A stretch of 64,000 bases of DNA from Oscillospiraceae bacterium (GTDB lineage Bacteria; Bacillota; Clostridia; Oscillospirales; Oscillospiraceae). The translations under genes were made by a program, and so were the position numbers. Location: positions 242,920 to 306,919 of the forward strand of contig CAJTCG010000003.1 of assembly GCA_910574635.1 (NCBI GenBank), in the 5' to 3' direction. Below are positions 32,442 to 41,548 of this stretch, piece after piece. The notes below the pieces were generated by a model that was not told the DNA's origin, made no database searches, and worked only from the letters and a program-made list of their open reading frames with translations. Within the stretch, counting starts at the first letter, position 1; each line of letters starts with the position of its first letter.

Positions 32442-33560
32442 ATGTTAAGTACGATTGCGTTAGACACCCAGGTCCTCCGTCCGGGCCTGTGCACCGGCTG
32501 CGGGGCCTGCCAGGGCCTTTGCCCCTACTGGGGCAGCGTGGACGGGCGGACCGTCTGCTTCTTCGACTGTGAGCGGGCCGACGGCCGCTGCCAGCGCTTC
32601 TGCCCCCGGATGCCCACCGATCTGGATGCCCTGCGGAAGCATTTTTTCCCCGAGGACACCATCCTCCCGGAGATCGGCCCCTTCCTGGGGCTGTACCTGA
32701 CCCGGGCCGCCGACGAATCCATCCGTTCCAAGGCCCAGCACGGCGGCAGCATGACCGCCCTGGTGGAGCTGGCCTTGAAGGAGGGCTTCATCGACGCCGC
32801 GGCCCTGACCCGCTCCCAGGGGGGCCTGAACCCCGAGGGCGTGCTGGCCGTCACGGCGGAGGAGGTCCGGGCCTGTTCCGGCTCCAGCTTCCAGGTGCCG
32901 CCCACCCTGGCGGTACTGAACAAGGCGCTGAAAGAGGACCGGTTCCACAGCATCGGCGTGGTGGGCACCCCCTGCAAGACCTTGGCGGTCTATAAAATGA
33001 AGGCCAATCCCCTTCCGGAAAACGACAACCACGCCGGGAACATCGGCATGGTGTTCGGCCTCTTCTGCGGCTGGGGCCTGGACTGGGACGGTCTGAACGC
33101 CCTGGCGGCGAGACACGCCGATCTGTCCAAGGTCTCCCATGTGGACATCCCCCCCAGCAAGTACCACTCCCTGGAGCTCCGGGAGGACGGGAAAACCGTC
33201 TCCGTTAACCTGGACGAGGTGACGCCCCTGGTCCGCTCCGGCTGCCGTTACTGCGCCGACATGACGGCGGAGTTCGCGGACCTCTCCATCGGCGGCGCCC
33301 GGAGCGCCGGCGGCTGGGACGTGGACAAGGGCTGGAACCAGATCATTGTCCGCTCGGAGAAGGGGCGGCAGCTTCTGGACCTGGCCCGGGAGAAGGGTGT
33401 GCTGGAGTTCAAGGACGCCATGGAGGGCGGCCTGGAGAAGCTCAAAAAAGCGTCTCTTGGAAAGAAGCGCACGGCGGTCAAGAACCTCCGGGAGCTCACC
33501 GGGAAGCCGGACGGCCTGGGGTATCTGAATCCCAGCCGGGAAATGTTCCAGGACCTGTAA
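32442..33560 (+). CDS. Coenzyme F420 hydrogenase/dehydrogenase beta subunit-like (FrhB family) iron-sulfur flavoprotein
   Basis: A 372-residue FrhB/FdhB-family protein, which usually moves electrons between 4Fe-4S centres and a flavin-linked partner. N-terminal cysteines CTGCGACQGLCP bind a 4Fe-4S cluster, and the FrhB N- and C-terminal domains follow (HGGSMTALVELAL, VVGTPCKTLAVYKM, CRYCADMTAEFADLSIGG). In bacteria without F420 such proteins work with other ferredoxin-linked oxidoreductases, so ferredoxin reoxidation for Ior is inferred from operon position. AAAGGAGG is upstream of the ATG at 32442. A strong palindromic terminator follows. Confidence 0.85.
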   Translation: MLSTIALDTQVLRPGLCTGCGACQGLCPYWGSVDGRTVCFFDCERADGRCQRFCPRMPTDLDALRKHFFPEDTILPEIGPFLGLYLTRAADESIRSKAQHGGSMTALVELALKEGFIDAAALTRSQGGLNPEGVLAVTAEEVRACSGSSFQVPPTLAVLNKALKEDRFHSIGVVGTPCKTLAVYKMKANPLPENDNHAGNIGMVFGLFCGWGLDWDGLNALAARHADLSKVSHVDIPPSKYHSLELREDGKTVSVNLDEVTPLVRSGCRYCADMTAEFADLSIGGARSAGGWDVDKGWNQIIVRSEKGRQLLDLAREKGVLEFKDAMEGGLEKLKKASLGKKRTAVKNLRELTGKPDGLGYLNPSREMFQDL

Positions 33561-33572
33561 ACGTAAAAACGT

Positions 33573-33610
33573 GAAAAGAGGCGCGCCCCCGCGGGGGCGC
33601 GCCTCTTTTC
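33573..33610. terminator. Bidirectional terminator, perfect 38-bp palindrome
   Basis: The arm GAAAAGAGGCGCGCCCCC pairs with its exact complement, with A/T ends on both sides. It serves the ior operon and the convergent GNAT gene, and overlaps the last base pairs of the latter. Confidence 0.9.
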
Positions 33611-34052
33611 ACAGCTCCATGTCCAGAAGCACCATATCCGTCAGCCGCCGCCCCGCCTCATAGATCGGGTGGTCGTAGTTTTCCACAAAAAAGCCCTCGA
33701 TCCGGCCGCACTCCCGAAAGCCGCAGGCCTTGTAAAACGGCAGGGTCAGCGGACTGTCCCCGGTGCCCACGAGAAGACGCTTCCCCCGCCCCCGGTACTG
33801 CCGGACCACATGCTCCACCATGGCCCGCCCGTAGCCCTGCCTCTGGCTCTCCGGGGCCACGGCGAGGTTTTTGATTTCAAAATCCCCGGCCCCTTCCTCC
33901 GTCACCACACAGACGGCCCGGAGCCCGCCGTCGTACAGGGCCCATAGGGTCCCCCGGTCCAGATAGCGGTTTATCATGGCCTCCTGCTCGTCCCCCAGAA
34001 GCAGCAGCGGGAGGAAGGCCCGCTTGCTGTCAGAAATTGTGCGAAATTCCAT
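33609..34052 (-). CDS. GNAT-family N-acetyltransferase
   Basis: A 147-residue GNAT protein. Acetyl-CoA binding is marked by LAVAPESQRQGYGRAMVEHV (about residues 69-88), followed by LPFYKACGFRECGRI. The small size resembles acetyltransferases of free amino acids or peptides; the substrate is not known. It is convergent with the ior operon, sharing its terminator. The start codon is preceded by GGGAGG. Confidence 0.85.
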   Translation of the reverse strand: MEFRTISDSKRAFLPLLLLGDEQEAMINRYLDRGTLWALYDGGLRAVCVVTEEGAGDFEIKNLAVAPESQRQGYGRAMVEHVVRQYRGRGKRLLVGTGDSPLTLPFYKACGFRECGRIEGFFVENYDHPIYEAGRRLTDMVLLDMEL

Positions 34053-34101
34053 GAAAACCTCCCGGTGAAACCGGGCATTCTAAGCCCGGAGGTGATTTAG
34101 G

Positions 34102-34284
34102 ATGTACGGCGCGGAATATTTGAGCCTGGAGGACCTTTTAGACCAGGACCCCTCGGCCTATGAGTTTTTCCAGACCCTGTCCCCGGAGGCCAAGGCGCTT
34201 TTGGAGGAGGACGGCAGCGTGACCTCCTTTGCCCGCCTCCAGTCCAAGACGGCCCAGATGCGGCGGGCCGGGCTGATGGAGTGA
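34102..34284 (+). CDS. Small conserved-looking protein, unknown function
   Basis: A 60-residue acidic helical protein (MYGAEYLSLEDLLDQDPSAY) preceded by GGAGGTGATTTAGG, a strong ribosome site. It ends right before a strong terminator. It has no cysteine or membrane segment. No family is known to me, but the clean translational signals and the terminator argue for a real gene. Confidence 0.6.
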   Translation: MYGAEYLSLEDLLDQDPSAYEFFQTLSPEAKALLEEDGSVTSFARLQSKTAQMRRAGLME

Positions 34285-34285
34285 G

Positions 34286-34320
34286 AAAAAGCCGCCTGGG
34301 TTTTGACCCAGGCGGCTTTG
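34286..34320. terminator. Terminator between the small gene and the chemoreceptor
   Basis: AAAAAGCCGCCTGGG and CCCAGGCGGCTTTG form a 10-bp GC stem with A/T ends, so it can serve both convergent genes. Confidence 0.88.
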
Positions 34321-34330
34321 CCCGCGGTTT

Positions 34331-35992
34331 TCAGCGGCCCTTCTTGAGACGGAACTTCTGCGTCTCGTCCTCCAGCTTGTGGACCTCCTCGAAGAGCTCC
34401 GAGCTGACGGCGGCGGACTCCTCGCTGCTGGCGGAGTTCGTCTGGACCACGGCGGAAATCTGGCCGATGCCCTCGGTGACCTGGGCGATGGAGGCGGATT
34501 CCGCCTGGATGGCCTCGGCGATGGTGTTGATAGTGGTATTGGACTGCATGACCAGATCCAGGGTCTTTTTCAGGGACTCGGAAACCTGGCCCACAATGCG
34601 GCTGCCCTGCTCCGTGGCCTGGACGGAGTTGTCAATGAGGTCCTTGGTGGCCTTGGCGGCCTCGTCGGACCGGGTGGCCAGGGAGCGCACCTCGTCGGCT
34701 ACCACGGCGAAGCCCTTGCCGGCGGAGCCCGCCCGGGCGGCCTCCACGGCGGCGTTTAGGGCCAGGATGTTCGTCTGGAAGGCGATGTCCTCGATGGTGG
34801 CGATGATGCGCCCGATTTCCTGGGAGGACTTGGTGATGTCGCTCATGGCGGAGACCATCTGCTCCATCTGCTGGCCGCTGAGGGTCACCTGCTCGCCGGT
34901 GAGGCGGGCGCTTTCCAGGGCGGTGGCGGCGGACTGGACGTTTCGCGACGCGCCCTTGGACAAATCGTCCAGGGTGGCGTAGAGCTCTTCCACGGCGCTG
35001 GCCTGCTCCGTGGCGCCCTGGGCCAGGGCCTGCGCGCCGCTGGAGAGCTGGCCGGCGTTGCTGGAAACCCGGCCCTGGGTGTGAATGATGCTGCCCAGGG
35101 TGTCGGAGATGGTGGAGGTAAAGCTGTTCAGGGACGACTCAATGGACTGGAAATCGCCGATATAAGGCGTGGAGGTGGCCACATCGAAGTTCCCCTGGGA
35201 CAGCTGGCCCATGATGCGGTTGATGTCCTCCACATAGCTGTGGATGAGGCCCACGGAGTCCTCCAGGGTTTTGGCCAGCTCGCCCAGCTCGTTTTCAGAC
35301 TGGTAGTCCATTTGCAGGTCCAGGCGGCCCGCCTGGAGGGGACGGGCCCGGTCGGTAATCAGGAGGATGGGCTTTACCACATGCTTGCCCACGTAGGTGA
35401 CCAGGCTGATGAGGCAGAACAGCGCCAGAACCAGGCAGAGGAAGCACACCAGCTGCATCTGGAGAATCATGGTGTGCATGCGGGCCAAGCCGTCGTTGTT
35501 GGCGGTGGTTTCCATTTCCACGATCTTGTCCAGCTTGCCCACCAGGGTGGTGATGTTGGACAGGATGGTTTCCTGGTAGTAGTTCTGGGCCTGGGCGGGG
35601 CTGGTTTTCAGCAGGCTCAGCACATGGGTGGCGGACTCGTGAATTTCCTTATGCAGGGGCTCCAGCTCGCTGCGCAGGGACGAAATGGCGGGGTCGCTGA
35701 TTTCCTCGCTCCCGTAAATCCACTGGCCCAGGGTGCAGGCGGTGGGGTCGGTGCTTCCGGTGAACTCGGCCCCGGCGTAAAGGGCGTTGCTGAGGTTGCT
35801 GGCCCATTTATAATGGGCGGTCTCCGCTCCCTGGGCCCGCTGGAGCAGCTCGGCGGCCTGGGTGTTGGAGTCCTGGACGCTTTGAATGCGCAGAATGTTG
35901 GCTGTGGTCACAAAGCTGAACAGCAGGATAGAGGCCACGGCGGCGATGGCACGGGTCCACACGGTTTTCTTAATGCTTTTTTTCATGTTCAT
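34331..35992 (-). CDS. Methyl-accepting chemotaxis protein with CZB-like sensor domain
   Basis: A 553-residue chemoreceptor. A first membrane segment (about 14-33) leads into a periplasmic-side or juxtamembrane domain with the chemoreceptor zinc-binding (CZB)-like pattern [34 protein letters not shown] second segment (about 180-205), a HAMP domain and the cytoplasmic signalling coil follow, with the hairpin tip [20 protein letters not shown] and [16 protein letters not shown]. It relays to CheA/CheW and methylation enzymes, none of which are nearby. CZB domains often sense zinc or oxidants. A promoter lies at 36038-36065. Confidence 0.9.
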   Translation of the reverse strand: MNMKKSIKKTVWTRAIAAVASILLFSFVTTANILRIQSVQDSNTQAAELLQRAQGAETAHYKWASNLSNALYAGAEFTGSTDPTACTLGQWIYGSEEISDPAISSLRSELEPLHKEIHESATHVLSLLKTSPAQAQNYYQETILSNITTLVGKLDKIVEMETTANNDGLARMHTMILQMQLVCFLCLVLALFCLISLVTYVGKHVVKPILLITDRARPLQAGRLDLQMDYQSENELGELAKTLEDSVGLIHSYVEDINRIMGQLSQGNFDVATSTPYIGDFQSIESSLNSFTSTISDTLGSIIHTQGRVSSNAGQLSSGAQALAQGATEQASAVEELYATLDDLSKGASRNVQSAATALESARLTGEQVTLSGQQMEQMVSAMSDITKSSQEIGRIIATIEDIAFQTNILALNAAVEAARAGSAGKGFAVVADEVRSLATRSDEAAKATKDLIDNSVQATEQGSRIVGQVSESLKKTLDLVMQSNTTINTIAEAIQAESASIAQVTEGIGQISAVVQTNSASSEESAAVSSELFEEVHKLEDETQKFRLKKGR

Positions 35993-36037
35993 AAACTATG
36001 TATCCTCCCACTCGGTTTTGAATTGAGCAATGGCTTC

Positions 36038-36065
36038 ATTATATCATACTTCCATCATAATGCAA
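36038..36065 (-). promoter_or_regulatory. Promoter of the chemoreceptor gene
   Basis: TTGCAT and TATAAT with a 16-bp spacer on the minus strand, about 45 bp upstream of the start codon. Confidence 0.7.
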
Positions 36066-36280
36066 CAGGAACCGAAAAGTTGCTTGCGAAAAATTTTCCC
36101 GAAACCGGCCTGTTCAGCAAAATCACGAAAACGGTTGTCCGCCAGCGGGAGACGCGATTCCGGTGAAAATTTCCCGGTATTTTAAAATGTCCGCCAAAGA
36201 GAGACAAAAGGCCGCCGGTTTGAAAGCCCGGTCCGGAGGGGGCGGCGAAATCCGGGGAATCTTTCTGTGAAGAATTTACC

Positions 36281-36309
36281 TTGCAAAATCAGGGAAAACG
36301 ACGTAAAAT
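36281..36309 (+). promoter_or_regulatory. Promoter of the liv operon
   Basis: TTGCAA and TAAAAT spaced 17 bp, 50 bp before livJ. The 365-bp gap 35993-36358 contains only this and the divergent chemoreceptor promoter as recognisable signals. Confidence 0.7.
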
Positions 36310-36358
36310 AATCGGCATACCAGGACGAAGGTCCTATTTGTATAGGAGGATGAAAAGA

Positions 36359-37561
36359 ATGAGAAAGTTTTTCGCGATGCTTCTGGCTCTTGTCATGGCA
36401 CTGAGTCTGGCCGCCTGCGGCGGCGGTTCCGGGGATACCCAGCCCTCCGGCGGTTCCGGGGATGCCCAGACCTCCGGCGGGGACAAGGTGGTCAAAATCG
36501 GCGTCTTCGAGCCCGCCACCGGCGACTCCGGCGCCGGCGGCAAGCAGGAGATGCTGGGCATGCAGTACGCCAACAAGGAAACCCCCTCGGTGGTAATCGG
36601 CGGGGAGACCTATAGCGTCGAGCTGGTCTATGCCGACAACGCCTCCGACGCCGCCAAGGCGCCCACCGCCGCCTCTCAGCTGGTGAGCCAGGACGTGAGC
36701 CTGGTGCTGGGCACCTACGGCTCCAGCTGCGCCATTGCCGGCGGCCCCATCTTCGGCGAGGCGGGCCTGGCCGCCATCGGCGTCACCTGCACGAACCCCG
36801 GCGTCACCGCGGGCAATGATTATTACTTCCGCATCTGCTTCCTGGACCCCTTCCAGGGCACCGTCCTTGCCAACTTCGCCAGCGAGAAGTTCTCCGCCAA
36901 GAAGGCGTACCTTCTGGGCGAGCTGGGCAACGACTACGACCAGGGCCTTCTGAACTACTTCGAGCAGGCCTTTGACGGCGAGTGCGTGAAGGCCTCCTTC
37001 CCCACCAATACCTCCGACTTCTCCACCTATCTGAACCAGGCCATGGCCGAGGGCGCGGACGTTATCTTCTGCCCTGTGTCCATCGCCTACTCCACCCAGA
37101 TTGTAAAGCTGGCCGCCTCCATGGGTCTGGAGACTCCCATCCTGGGCTCCGACACCCTGGACAGCAACATGGTCCTGGAGGCCGCCAAGGGCTCCGGCGT
37201 GAAACTCTACGTCTCCACCTTCTATCAGGAGGGCGGCTCTCCCGAGTTTGACGAGGGCATCAAGGCCTGGCTGGCGGAGGATTCCACGGCCATGACCAAC
37301 AACGGAGGAAACGACACCATCGCGGCGGTGACCGCCATGGGCTATGACGCCTACTACGTGGCCCTGGAGGCCCTGAAGGCCGCCGGTTCTCCCGACAAGG
37401 CAGCCGTCAAGGCCGCCCTGCCCAGCCTGAGTTACACCGGCGTCTCCGGCGCGATTGCCTTTGACGACGTGGGCGACGCCATCCGGGATACCGCCTATAT
37501 CAAAACGGCGGACAACACAGCCGGGGCCTGGACCCTGGAAACCGTCCAGACCGTCAAATAA
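36359..37561 (+). CDS. livJ: Branched-chain amino acid ABC transporter, substrate-binding lipoprotein
   Basis: A 400-residue lipoprotein that captures Leu/Ile/Val (or related amino acids) outside the membrane and delivers them to the LivHM channel. The lipobox is LAAC, with Cys20 as the lipidated residue, after MRKFFAMLLALVMALSLAA. A Gly/Ser linker is followed by a type I periplasmic-binding fold (VKIGVFEPATGDSGAGGKQ). AGGAGG lies nine bases upstream of ATG 36359. It is separated from livH by a hairpin that probably raises livJ levels over the membrane genes. Confidence 0.94.
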   Translation: MRKFFAMLLALVMALSLAACGGGSGDTQPSGGSGDAQTSGGDKVVKIGVFEPATGDSGAGGKQEMLGMQYANKETPSVVIGGETYSVELVYADNASDAAKAPTAASQLVSQDVSLVLGTYGSSCAIAGGPIFGEAGLAAIGVTCTNPGVTAGNDYYFRICFLDPFQGTVLANFASEKFSAKKAYLLGELGNDYDQGLLNYFEQAFDGECVKASFPTNTSDFSTYLNQAMAEGADVIFCPVSIAYSTQIVKLAASMGLETPILGSDTLDSNMVLEAAKGSGVKLYVSTFYQEGGSPEFDEGIKAWLAEDSTAMTNNGGNDTIAAVTAMGYDAYYVALEALKAAGSPDKAAVKAALPSLSYTGVSGAIAFDDVGDAIRDTAYIKTADNTAGAWTLETVQTVK

Positions 37562-37590
37562 GAACCGAATACCCGCGCTTAAATCCGTTG

Positions 37591-37619
37591 GCCTGTCGGG
37601 GGAATTTCCCCCGACAGGC
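37591..37619 (+). promoter_or_regulatory. Hairpin in the livJ-livH gap
   Basis: GCCTGTCGGGGGA-ATT-TCCCCCGACAGGC is a perfect 13-bp hairpin with no T run. It may protect the livJ transcript 3' end or partly stop transcription so binding protein exceeds permease. Confidence 0.6.
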
Positions 37620-37731
37620 ATCGGCGTTTCACGGGAGCGCCCCGAAAAAGGCTTCCGGCGGCGGCTTCTTTCGGGACGGTCCCGTATCCCCGCGCGTTCC
37701 CCACAACAAAACGACAAGGGAGGGTTCCCTC

Positions 37732-38607
37732 GTGCAATACGCCATTTCCATCCTGCTCTCCGGCGTGTCCCTGGGCGGGCAGTACGCCCTGATCGCCATC
37801 GGGTACACCATGGTCTACGGCATCCTGCGCCTGATCAACTTCGCCCATGGCGACGTGTTCATGGTGGCGGGCCTGATGATGGTCTACCTCACCGCCAGCC
37901 TGCCCCTGGCGGCGTCCATCCCCCTGGTGCTGGTTCTGACGGTGCTGCTGGGCTTCATCATCGAGCGGGCGGCCTACAAGCCACTGCGGGAGGCGCCCCG
38001 GATGAGCGTCATGATTTCCGCCATCGGCGTCAGCTACCTGCTTCAGAACCTGGCTACCTATGTCACCGGCGGCCTGCCCAAGATGTACCCGGAGATTCCG
38101 GGCATCTCCAACACCATCACCATCGCCGGCGTGCCCACGAAGGTGGTCACCGTGGTGACCCCCGTCCTGGTGCTGGTGCTGGTGCTGGCCCTGACCCAAC
38201 TCATCCACCACACCAAGGTGGGCATGGCCATGCGGGCCGTGGCCAAGGACTTCGAGACCGCCCAGCTCATGGGCATTAAAATCAACGCGGTTATCTCCGT
38301 CACCTTCATCATCGGTTCCTTCCTGGCGGCGGTAGGCTCCGTGCTGTACTTCACCAACTATCAGTCCATTGTCCCCCTGTCCGGCGCGCTGCCGGGGCTC
38401 CGGGCCTTCGTGGCGGCGGTGTTCGGGGGCATCGGCTCCATTCCCGGGGCTGTGGTGGGGGCCTTCATCATCGGCATCTCCGAGAGCGTCATCAAGGGCT
38501 CCAGCTGGAGCATCTTTTCCGACGCCTTCACCTTCGCCCTGCTGATCATCATCCTGGTGGTGAAGCCCACGGGCCTCTTCGGTGAAAAGGTCACCGACAA
38601 AGTGTAA
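37732..38607 (+). CDS. livH: Branched-chain amino acid ABC transporter permease
   Basis: A 291-residue membrane permease with about eight hydrophobic helices. The LivH signature (INFAHGDVFMVAGLMMVYL) is near residue 37 and the EAA-like loop (MRAVAKDFETAQLMGI) near residue 165. It pairs with LivM in the membrane. GTG at 37732 is the start, with GGGAGGG seven bases upstream. Confidence 0.93.
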   Translation: MQYAISILLSGVSLGGQYALIAIGYTMVYGILRLINFAHGDVFMVAGLMMVYLTASLPLAASIPLVLVLTVLLGFIIERAAYKPLREAPRMSVMISAIGVSYLLQNLATYVTGGLPKMYPEIPGISNTITIAGVPTKVVTVVTPVLVLVLVLALTQLIHHTKVGMAMRAVAKDFETAQLMGIKINAVISVTFIIGSFLAAVGSVLYFTNYQSIVPLSGALPGLRAFVAAVFGGIGSIPGAVVGAFIIGISESVIKGSSWSIFSDAFTFALLIIILVVKPTGLFGEKVTDKV

Positions 38608-38620
38608 GGGGGCGGACGGT

Positions 38621-39763
38621 ATGAAGAAAACAGTCAACAAGAGCGCCTGGGCCGGCCTCCTCTGCGCGGCGGCCCTGCTGGCGCTGGTGGTTATCCTGGA
38701 AAACGTGCTGGACCCGAACAAAAACATCATGGTCTTCGCCGCCCTGAAAAAAGGCGCGGTCTATGCCCTGGTGGCCGTGTCCATGAACCTGCTCAACGGC
38801 TTTACGGGCCTCTTTTCCCTGGGGCAGGCGGGCTTCATGCTGCTGGGCGCGTACACCTACGCGATTTTGACCATCCCCGTTTCCCAGCGGGAGGCGGTCT
38901 ACTATATCTACAACGGCTCCGCCGTCAACTTCTCCCTGCCGGAGCTTTTCGGCGGCGGGGCGTTCGGCCTGGTGCTGGGCGTGGTGCTGGCGCTGGTCCT
39001 GGGGGGCTGCGTGGCCGCCGCCGTGGCGTGGCTCATCGGCCTGCCGGTGCTGCGGCTGAAAAGCGACTATCTGGCCATCGCCACCCTGGGCTTCGGCGAG
39101 ATCATCCGGGCGGTGTTCCAGTGGGATAAGCTGGGGCCCGTCACCAACGGGGCCAACGCCCTGAAAAACTTCCCCACCTTCTCCAGCTTCAATATTACAA
39201 ACGGCTCCGGGGAGACGGTGCTGCGCCTTTCCACCTTCACGGCCTTCCTGCTGGCGGGGATCTGCATCGCCGTGATTGTCCTGCTCATTAACTCCACCTA
39301 CGGCCGGGCCTTCAAGGCCATCCGGGACGACGAGGTGGCGGCGGAGGCCATGGGCATTAACCTCTCCAAGCACAAGCGGCTGGCCTTTGTCATCAGCTCC
39401 TTCTTCGCCGGGGTGGGGGGCGGCATGTTCGCCATGTTCGCCAACCAGGCCCAGGCCAAGACCTTCACCACCGCCATGACCTATGAAATTCTGCTGATTG
39501 TGGTCATCGGCGGCATCGGGTCCGTGTCGGGCAGCTGCATCGCGGCCTTCCTGTACGTGGCCGCCAGCGAGTGGTGGCTGCGGTTCCTGGACGCGGAGAC
39601 CTTCATCGGCGGGTTCAAGGTGCCCCTGCTCCGCAACGGCTTCCGCATGGTGGTGTTCTCCGTGGTCATTATGATTGTGGTGCTGTTCTTCCGGAGGGGC
39701 ATCATGGGAGACAAGGAGCTGCCGGACCTCTTGAAGAAACGCCGGAAGGAGGGGGCAAAATGA
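38621..39763 (+). CDS. livM: Branched-chain amino acid ABC transporter permease
   Basis: A 380-residue permease that forms the channel with LivH. It shows the paired motif (NGFTGLFSLGQAGFMLLGAY) near residue 50 and the cytoplasmic loop GRAFKAIRDDEVAAEAMGIN around residue 225, which contacts the ATPases. The start at 38621 is preceded by AAGGGGG. Its stop overlaps the livG start codon (ATGA). Confidence 0.93.
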   Translation: MKKTVNKSAWAGLLCAAALLALVVILENVLDPNKNIMVFAALKKGAVYALVAVSMNLLNGFTGLFSLGQAGFMLLGAYTYAILTIPVSQREAVYYIYNGSAVNFSLPELFGGGAFGLVLGVVLALVLGGCVAAAVAWLIGLPVLRLKSDYLAIATLGFGEIIRAVFQWDKLGPVTNGANALKNFPTFSSFNITNGSGETVLRLSTFTAFLLAGICIAVIVLLINSTYGRAFKAIRDDEVAAEAMGINLSKHKRLAFVISSFFAGVGGGMFAMFANQAQAKTFTTAMTYEILLIVVIGGIGSVSGSCIAAFLYVAASEWWLRFLDAETFIGGFKVPLLRNGFRMVVFSVVIMIVVLFFRRGIMGDKELPDLLKKRRKEGAK

Positions 39764-40602
39764 AGGAGAACGTATTGAAAGTGGAAAACGTCACCATGCA
39801 GTTCGGCGGCGTGGTGGCGGTGGATAACCTCAATCTGGAGGTCGGCAAAGGAGAAATCGTGGCCCTCATCGGCCCCAACGGCGCGGGGAAGACCACGGCC
39901 TTCAACGTCATCACCGGGGTCTACCAGCCCACCAACGGAGCCGTCTGGTTCCAGGGGGAGAAAATCGTGGAGAACCACCCCCAGGGGAAGATGAAGCAGC
40001 AGTACAAGGGGGAGCACGCCGGGGATTATGCCCAGGTGCTGGCCCCCACCCCGGACAAGGTGACCCGGCTGGGCATGGCCCGGACCTTCCAGAACATCCG
40101 GCTGTGGAAAAGCCAGACGGTGTTTGACAACGTGCTCATCGCCAAGCACTGCCGGGCCACCAGCAACGTGTTTTCCGCCGCGTTCCGCCTGAACCGGAAG
40201 GAGGAGGCGGTCCAGCGGGAAAACGTGCTGGAGCTTTTGGAGACTGTGGGCCTGGCGGACGTGAAGGACGAACCGGCCACCTCCCTGCCCTACGGCAAGC
40301 AGCGGCGGCTGGAGATCGCCCGGGCCCTGGCGGCGGAGCCCAAGCTGCTGCTTTTAGATGAACCGGCGGCGGGCATGAACCCCCAGGAGACCGAGGAGCT
40401 GACGGCCTTCATCGGCGAAATCCGGGACCGCTTCCATTTGACGGTGTTCCTCATTGAGCACCACATGAACCTGGTCATGAACATCTCCGACCGGATTTAC
40501 GTCCTGGACTTCGGCAAGCTGATTGCCCAGGGGGACCCGGCGGCAATCCAGAACGACAAGCGCGTCATTGACGCCTATCTGGGGGTGAGCGAGGATGCTT
40601 AA
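39760..40602 (+). CDS. livG: Branched-chain amino acid ABC transporter ATP-binding protein
   Basis: A 280-residue ABC ATPase. Walker A GPNGAGKT, an LPYGKQRRLEIARAL signature in the ABC position (a common LivG form of LSGGQ), and Walker B LLLLDEPAAGMN are visible. The spacer between Walker A and the Q-loop is somewhat longer than usual (HPQGKMKQQYKGEHAG insert). It hydrolyses ATP for the importer together with LivF. It overlaps livM and livF. Confidence 0.93.
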   Translation: MKENVLKVENVTMQFGGVVAVDNLNLEVGKGEIVALIGPNGAGKTTAFNVITGVYQPTNGAVWFQGEKIVENHPQGKMKQQYKGEHAGDYAQVLAPTPDKVTRLGMARTFQNIRLWKSQTVFDNVLIAKHCRATSNVFSAAFRLNRKEEAVQRENVLELLETVGLADVKDEPATSLPYGKQRRLEIARALAAEPKLLLLDEPAAGMNPQETEELTAFIGEIRDRFHLTVFLIEHHMNLVMNISDRIYVLDFGKLIAQGDPAAIQNDKRVIDAYLGVSEDA

Positions 40603-41305
40603 AATTGAAAACCTCCACGTCAGCTACGGCGGCATCCAGGCCCTCCGGGGCATCTCCCTGGAGGTGCCCGACGGCAAAATCGTCACGCTGATCGGCGCCA
40701 ACGGCGCGGGCAAGTCCACCACCCTGCGGACCATCACGGGCCTTGTCAAGGCGTCCTCCGGCTCCATCCAGTGGAACGGGGAGGAGCTTTTGGGCAAGTC
40801 CATCGACAAAATCGTGGGCTCCGGCATTGCCATGAGCCCCGAGGGCCGGAGGGTCTTCGCCGACATGTCGGTGGTGGAAAACCTCCGCATCGGGGCTTAT
40901 CTCCGAACGGACAAGGCGGAGATTGAAAAGGACGTCCAGTGGGTCTACAGCCTCTTCCCCCGGCTGGAGGAGCGGAGCTGGCAGCTGGCGGGCACCCTCT
41001 CCGGCGGTGAGCAGCAGATGCTGGCCGTGGGCCGGGCGCTGATGTCCCGCCCCAAGCTGATGATGCTGGACGAACCCTCTCTGGGCCTGGCGCCCTTGGT
41101 GGTGCAGGACATTTTCTCCATCATCAGGGAAATCAACAAGCAGGGCGTGACGGTGCTCCTCATTGAGCAGAACGCCAACATGGCCCTGAAAATCGCGGAC
41201 CTGGCCTATGTGCTGGAAACCGGCAACATCACCATGTCCGGCACCGGCGCGGAGCTCCTGGCCGACGAGAAGGTCCGGGAGGCGTATTTGGGAAAAAACG
41301 GCTGA
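40595..41305 (+). CDS. livF: Branched-chain amino acid ABC transporter ATP-binding protein
   Basis: A 236-residue ABC ATPase, the partner of LivG. Walker A GANGAGKST, signature LSGGEQQMLAVGRALMSRP and Walker B LMMLDEPSLGLAP are clear. It overlaps livG by eight bases, which suggests coupled translation. A terminator follows at 41316-41347. Confidence 0.94.
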   Translation: MLKIENLHVSYGGIQALRGISLEVPDGKIVTLIGANGAGKSTTLRTITGLVKASSGSIQWNGEELLGKSIDKIVGSGIAMSPEGRRVFADMSVVENLRIGAYLRTDKAEIEKDVQWVYSLFPRLEERSWQLAGTLSGGEQQMLAVGRALMSRPKLMMLDEPSLGLAPLVVQDIFSIIREINKQGVTVLLIEQNANMALKIADLAYVLETGNITMSGTGAELLADEKVREAYLGKNG

Positions 41306-41315
41306 AAAAAGCCGC

Positions 41316-41347
41316 CTCAGCAGGGGCCCTCAGGGGCCCCTTTTTTG
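41316..41347 (+). terminator. Terminator of the liv operon
   Basis: GGGGCC and GGCCCC arms followed by six T, 10 bp or so after livF. Confidence 0.85.
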
Positions 41348-41427
41348 TACACTTCTTTACTCCGCCGGGAGGCTGGAAGGACCTGGAAAAGCGGCGGAAA
41401 AATTTTCAGTTAGCGGCAGCAAAGTAC

Positions 41428-41456
41428 TGGACAAGGGGAAAATAGTTTGATATAAT
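41428..41456 (+). promoter_or_regulatory. Promoter of the fructokinase-amylosucrase operon
   Basis: TGGACA and TATAAT with a 17-bp spacer, about 90 bp upstream of the kinase start. Confidence 0.7.
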
Positions 41457-41548
41457 CCGAGAAAATCGATTACGGAGCGGGCGATTGGCAAAAAAAGGAC
41501 ATTCGCCGTGCCTGCTTCATAAGATTAAAACAGATAGGAGGCCGTATC

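Noticed and set aside
35993..36358. Possible riboswitch upstream of livJ
   Set aside because: No conserved aptamer pattern could be recognised; the transcript leader is only about 45 nt from the -10 box to the start.
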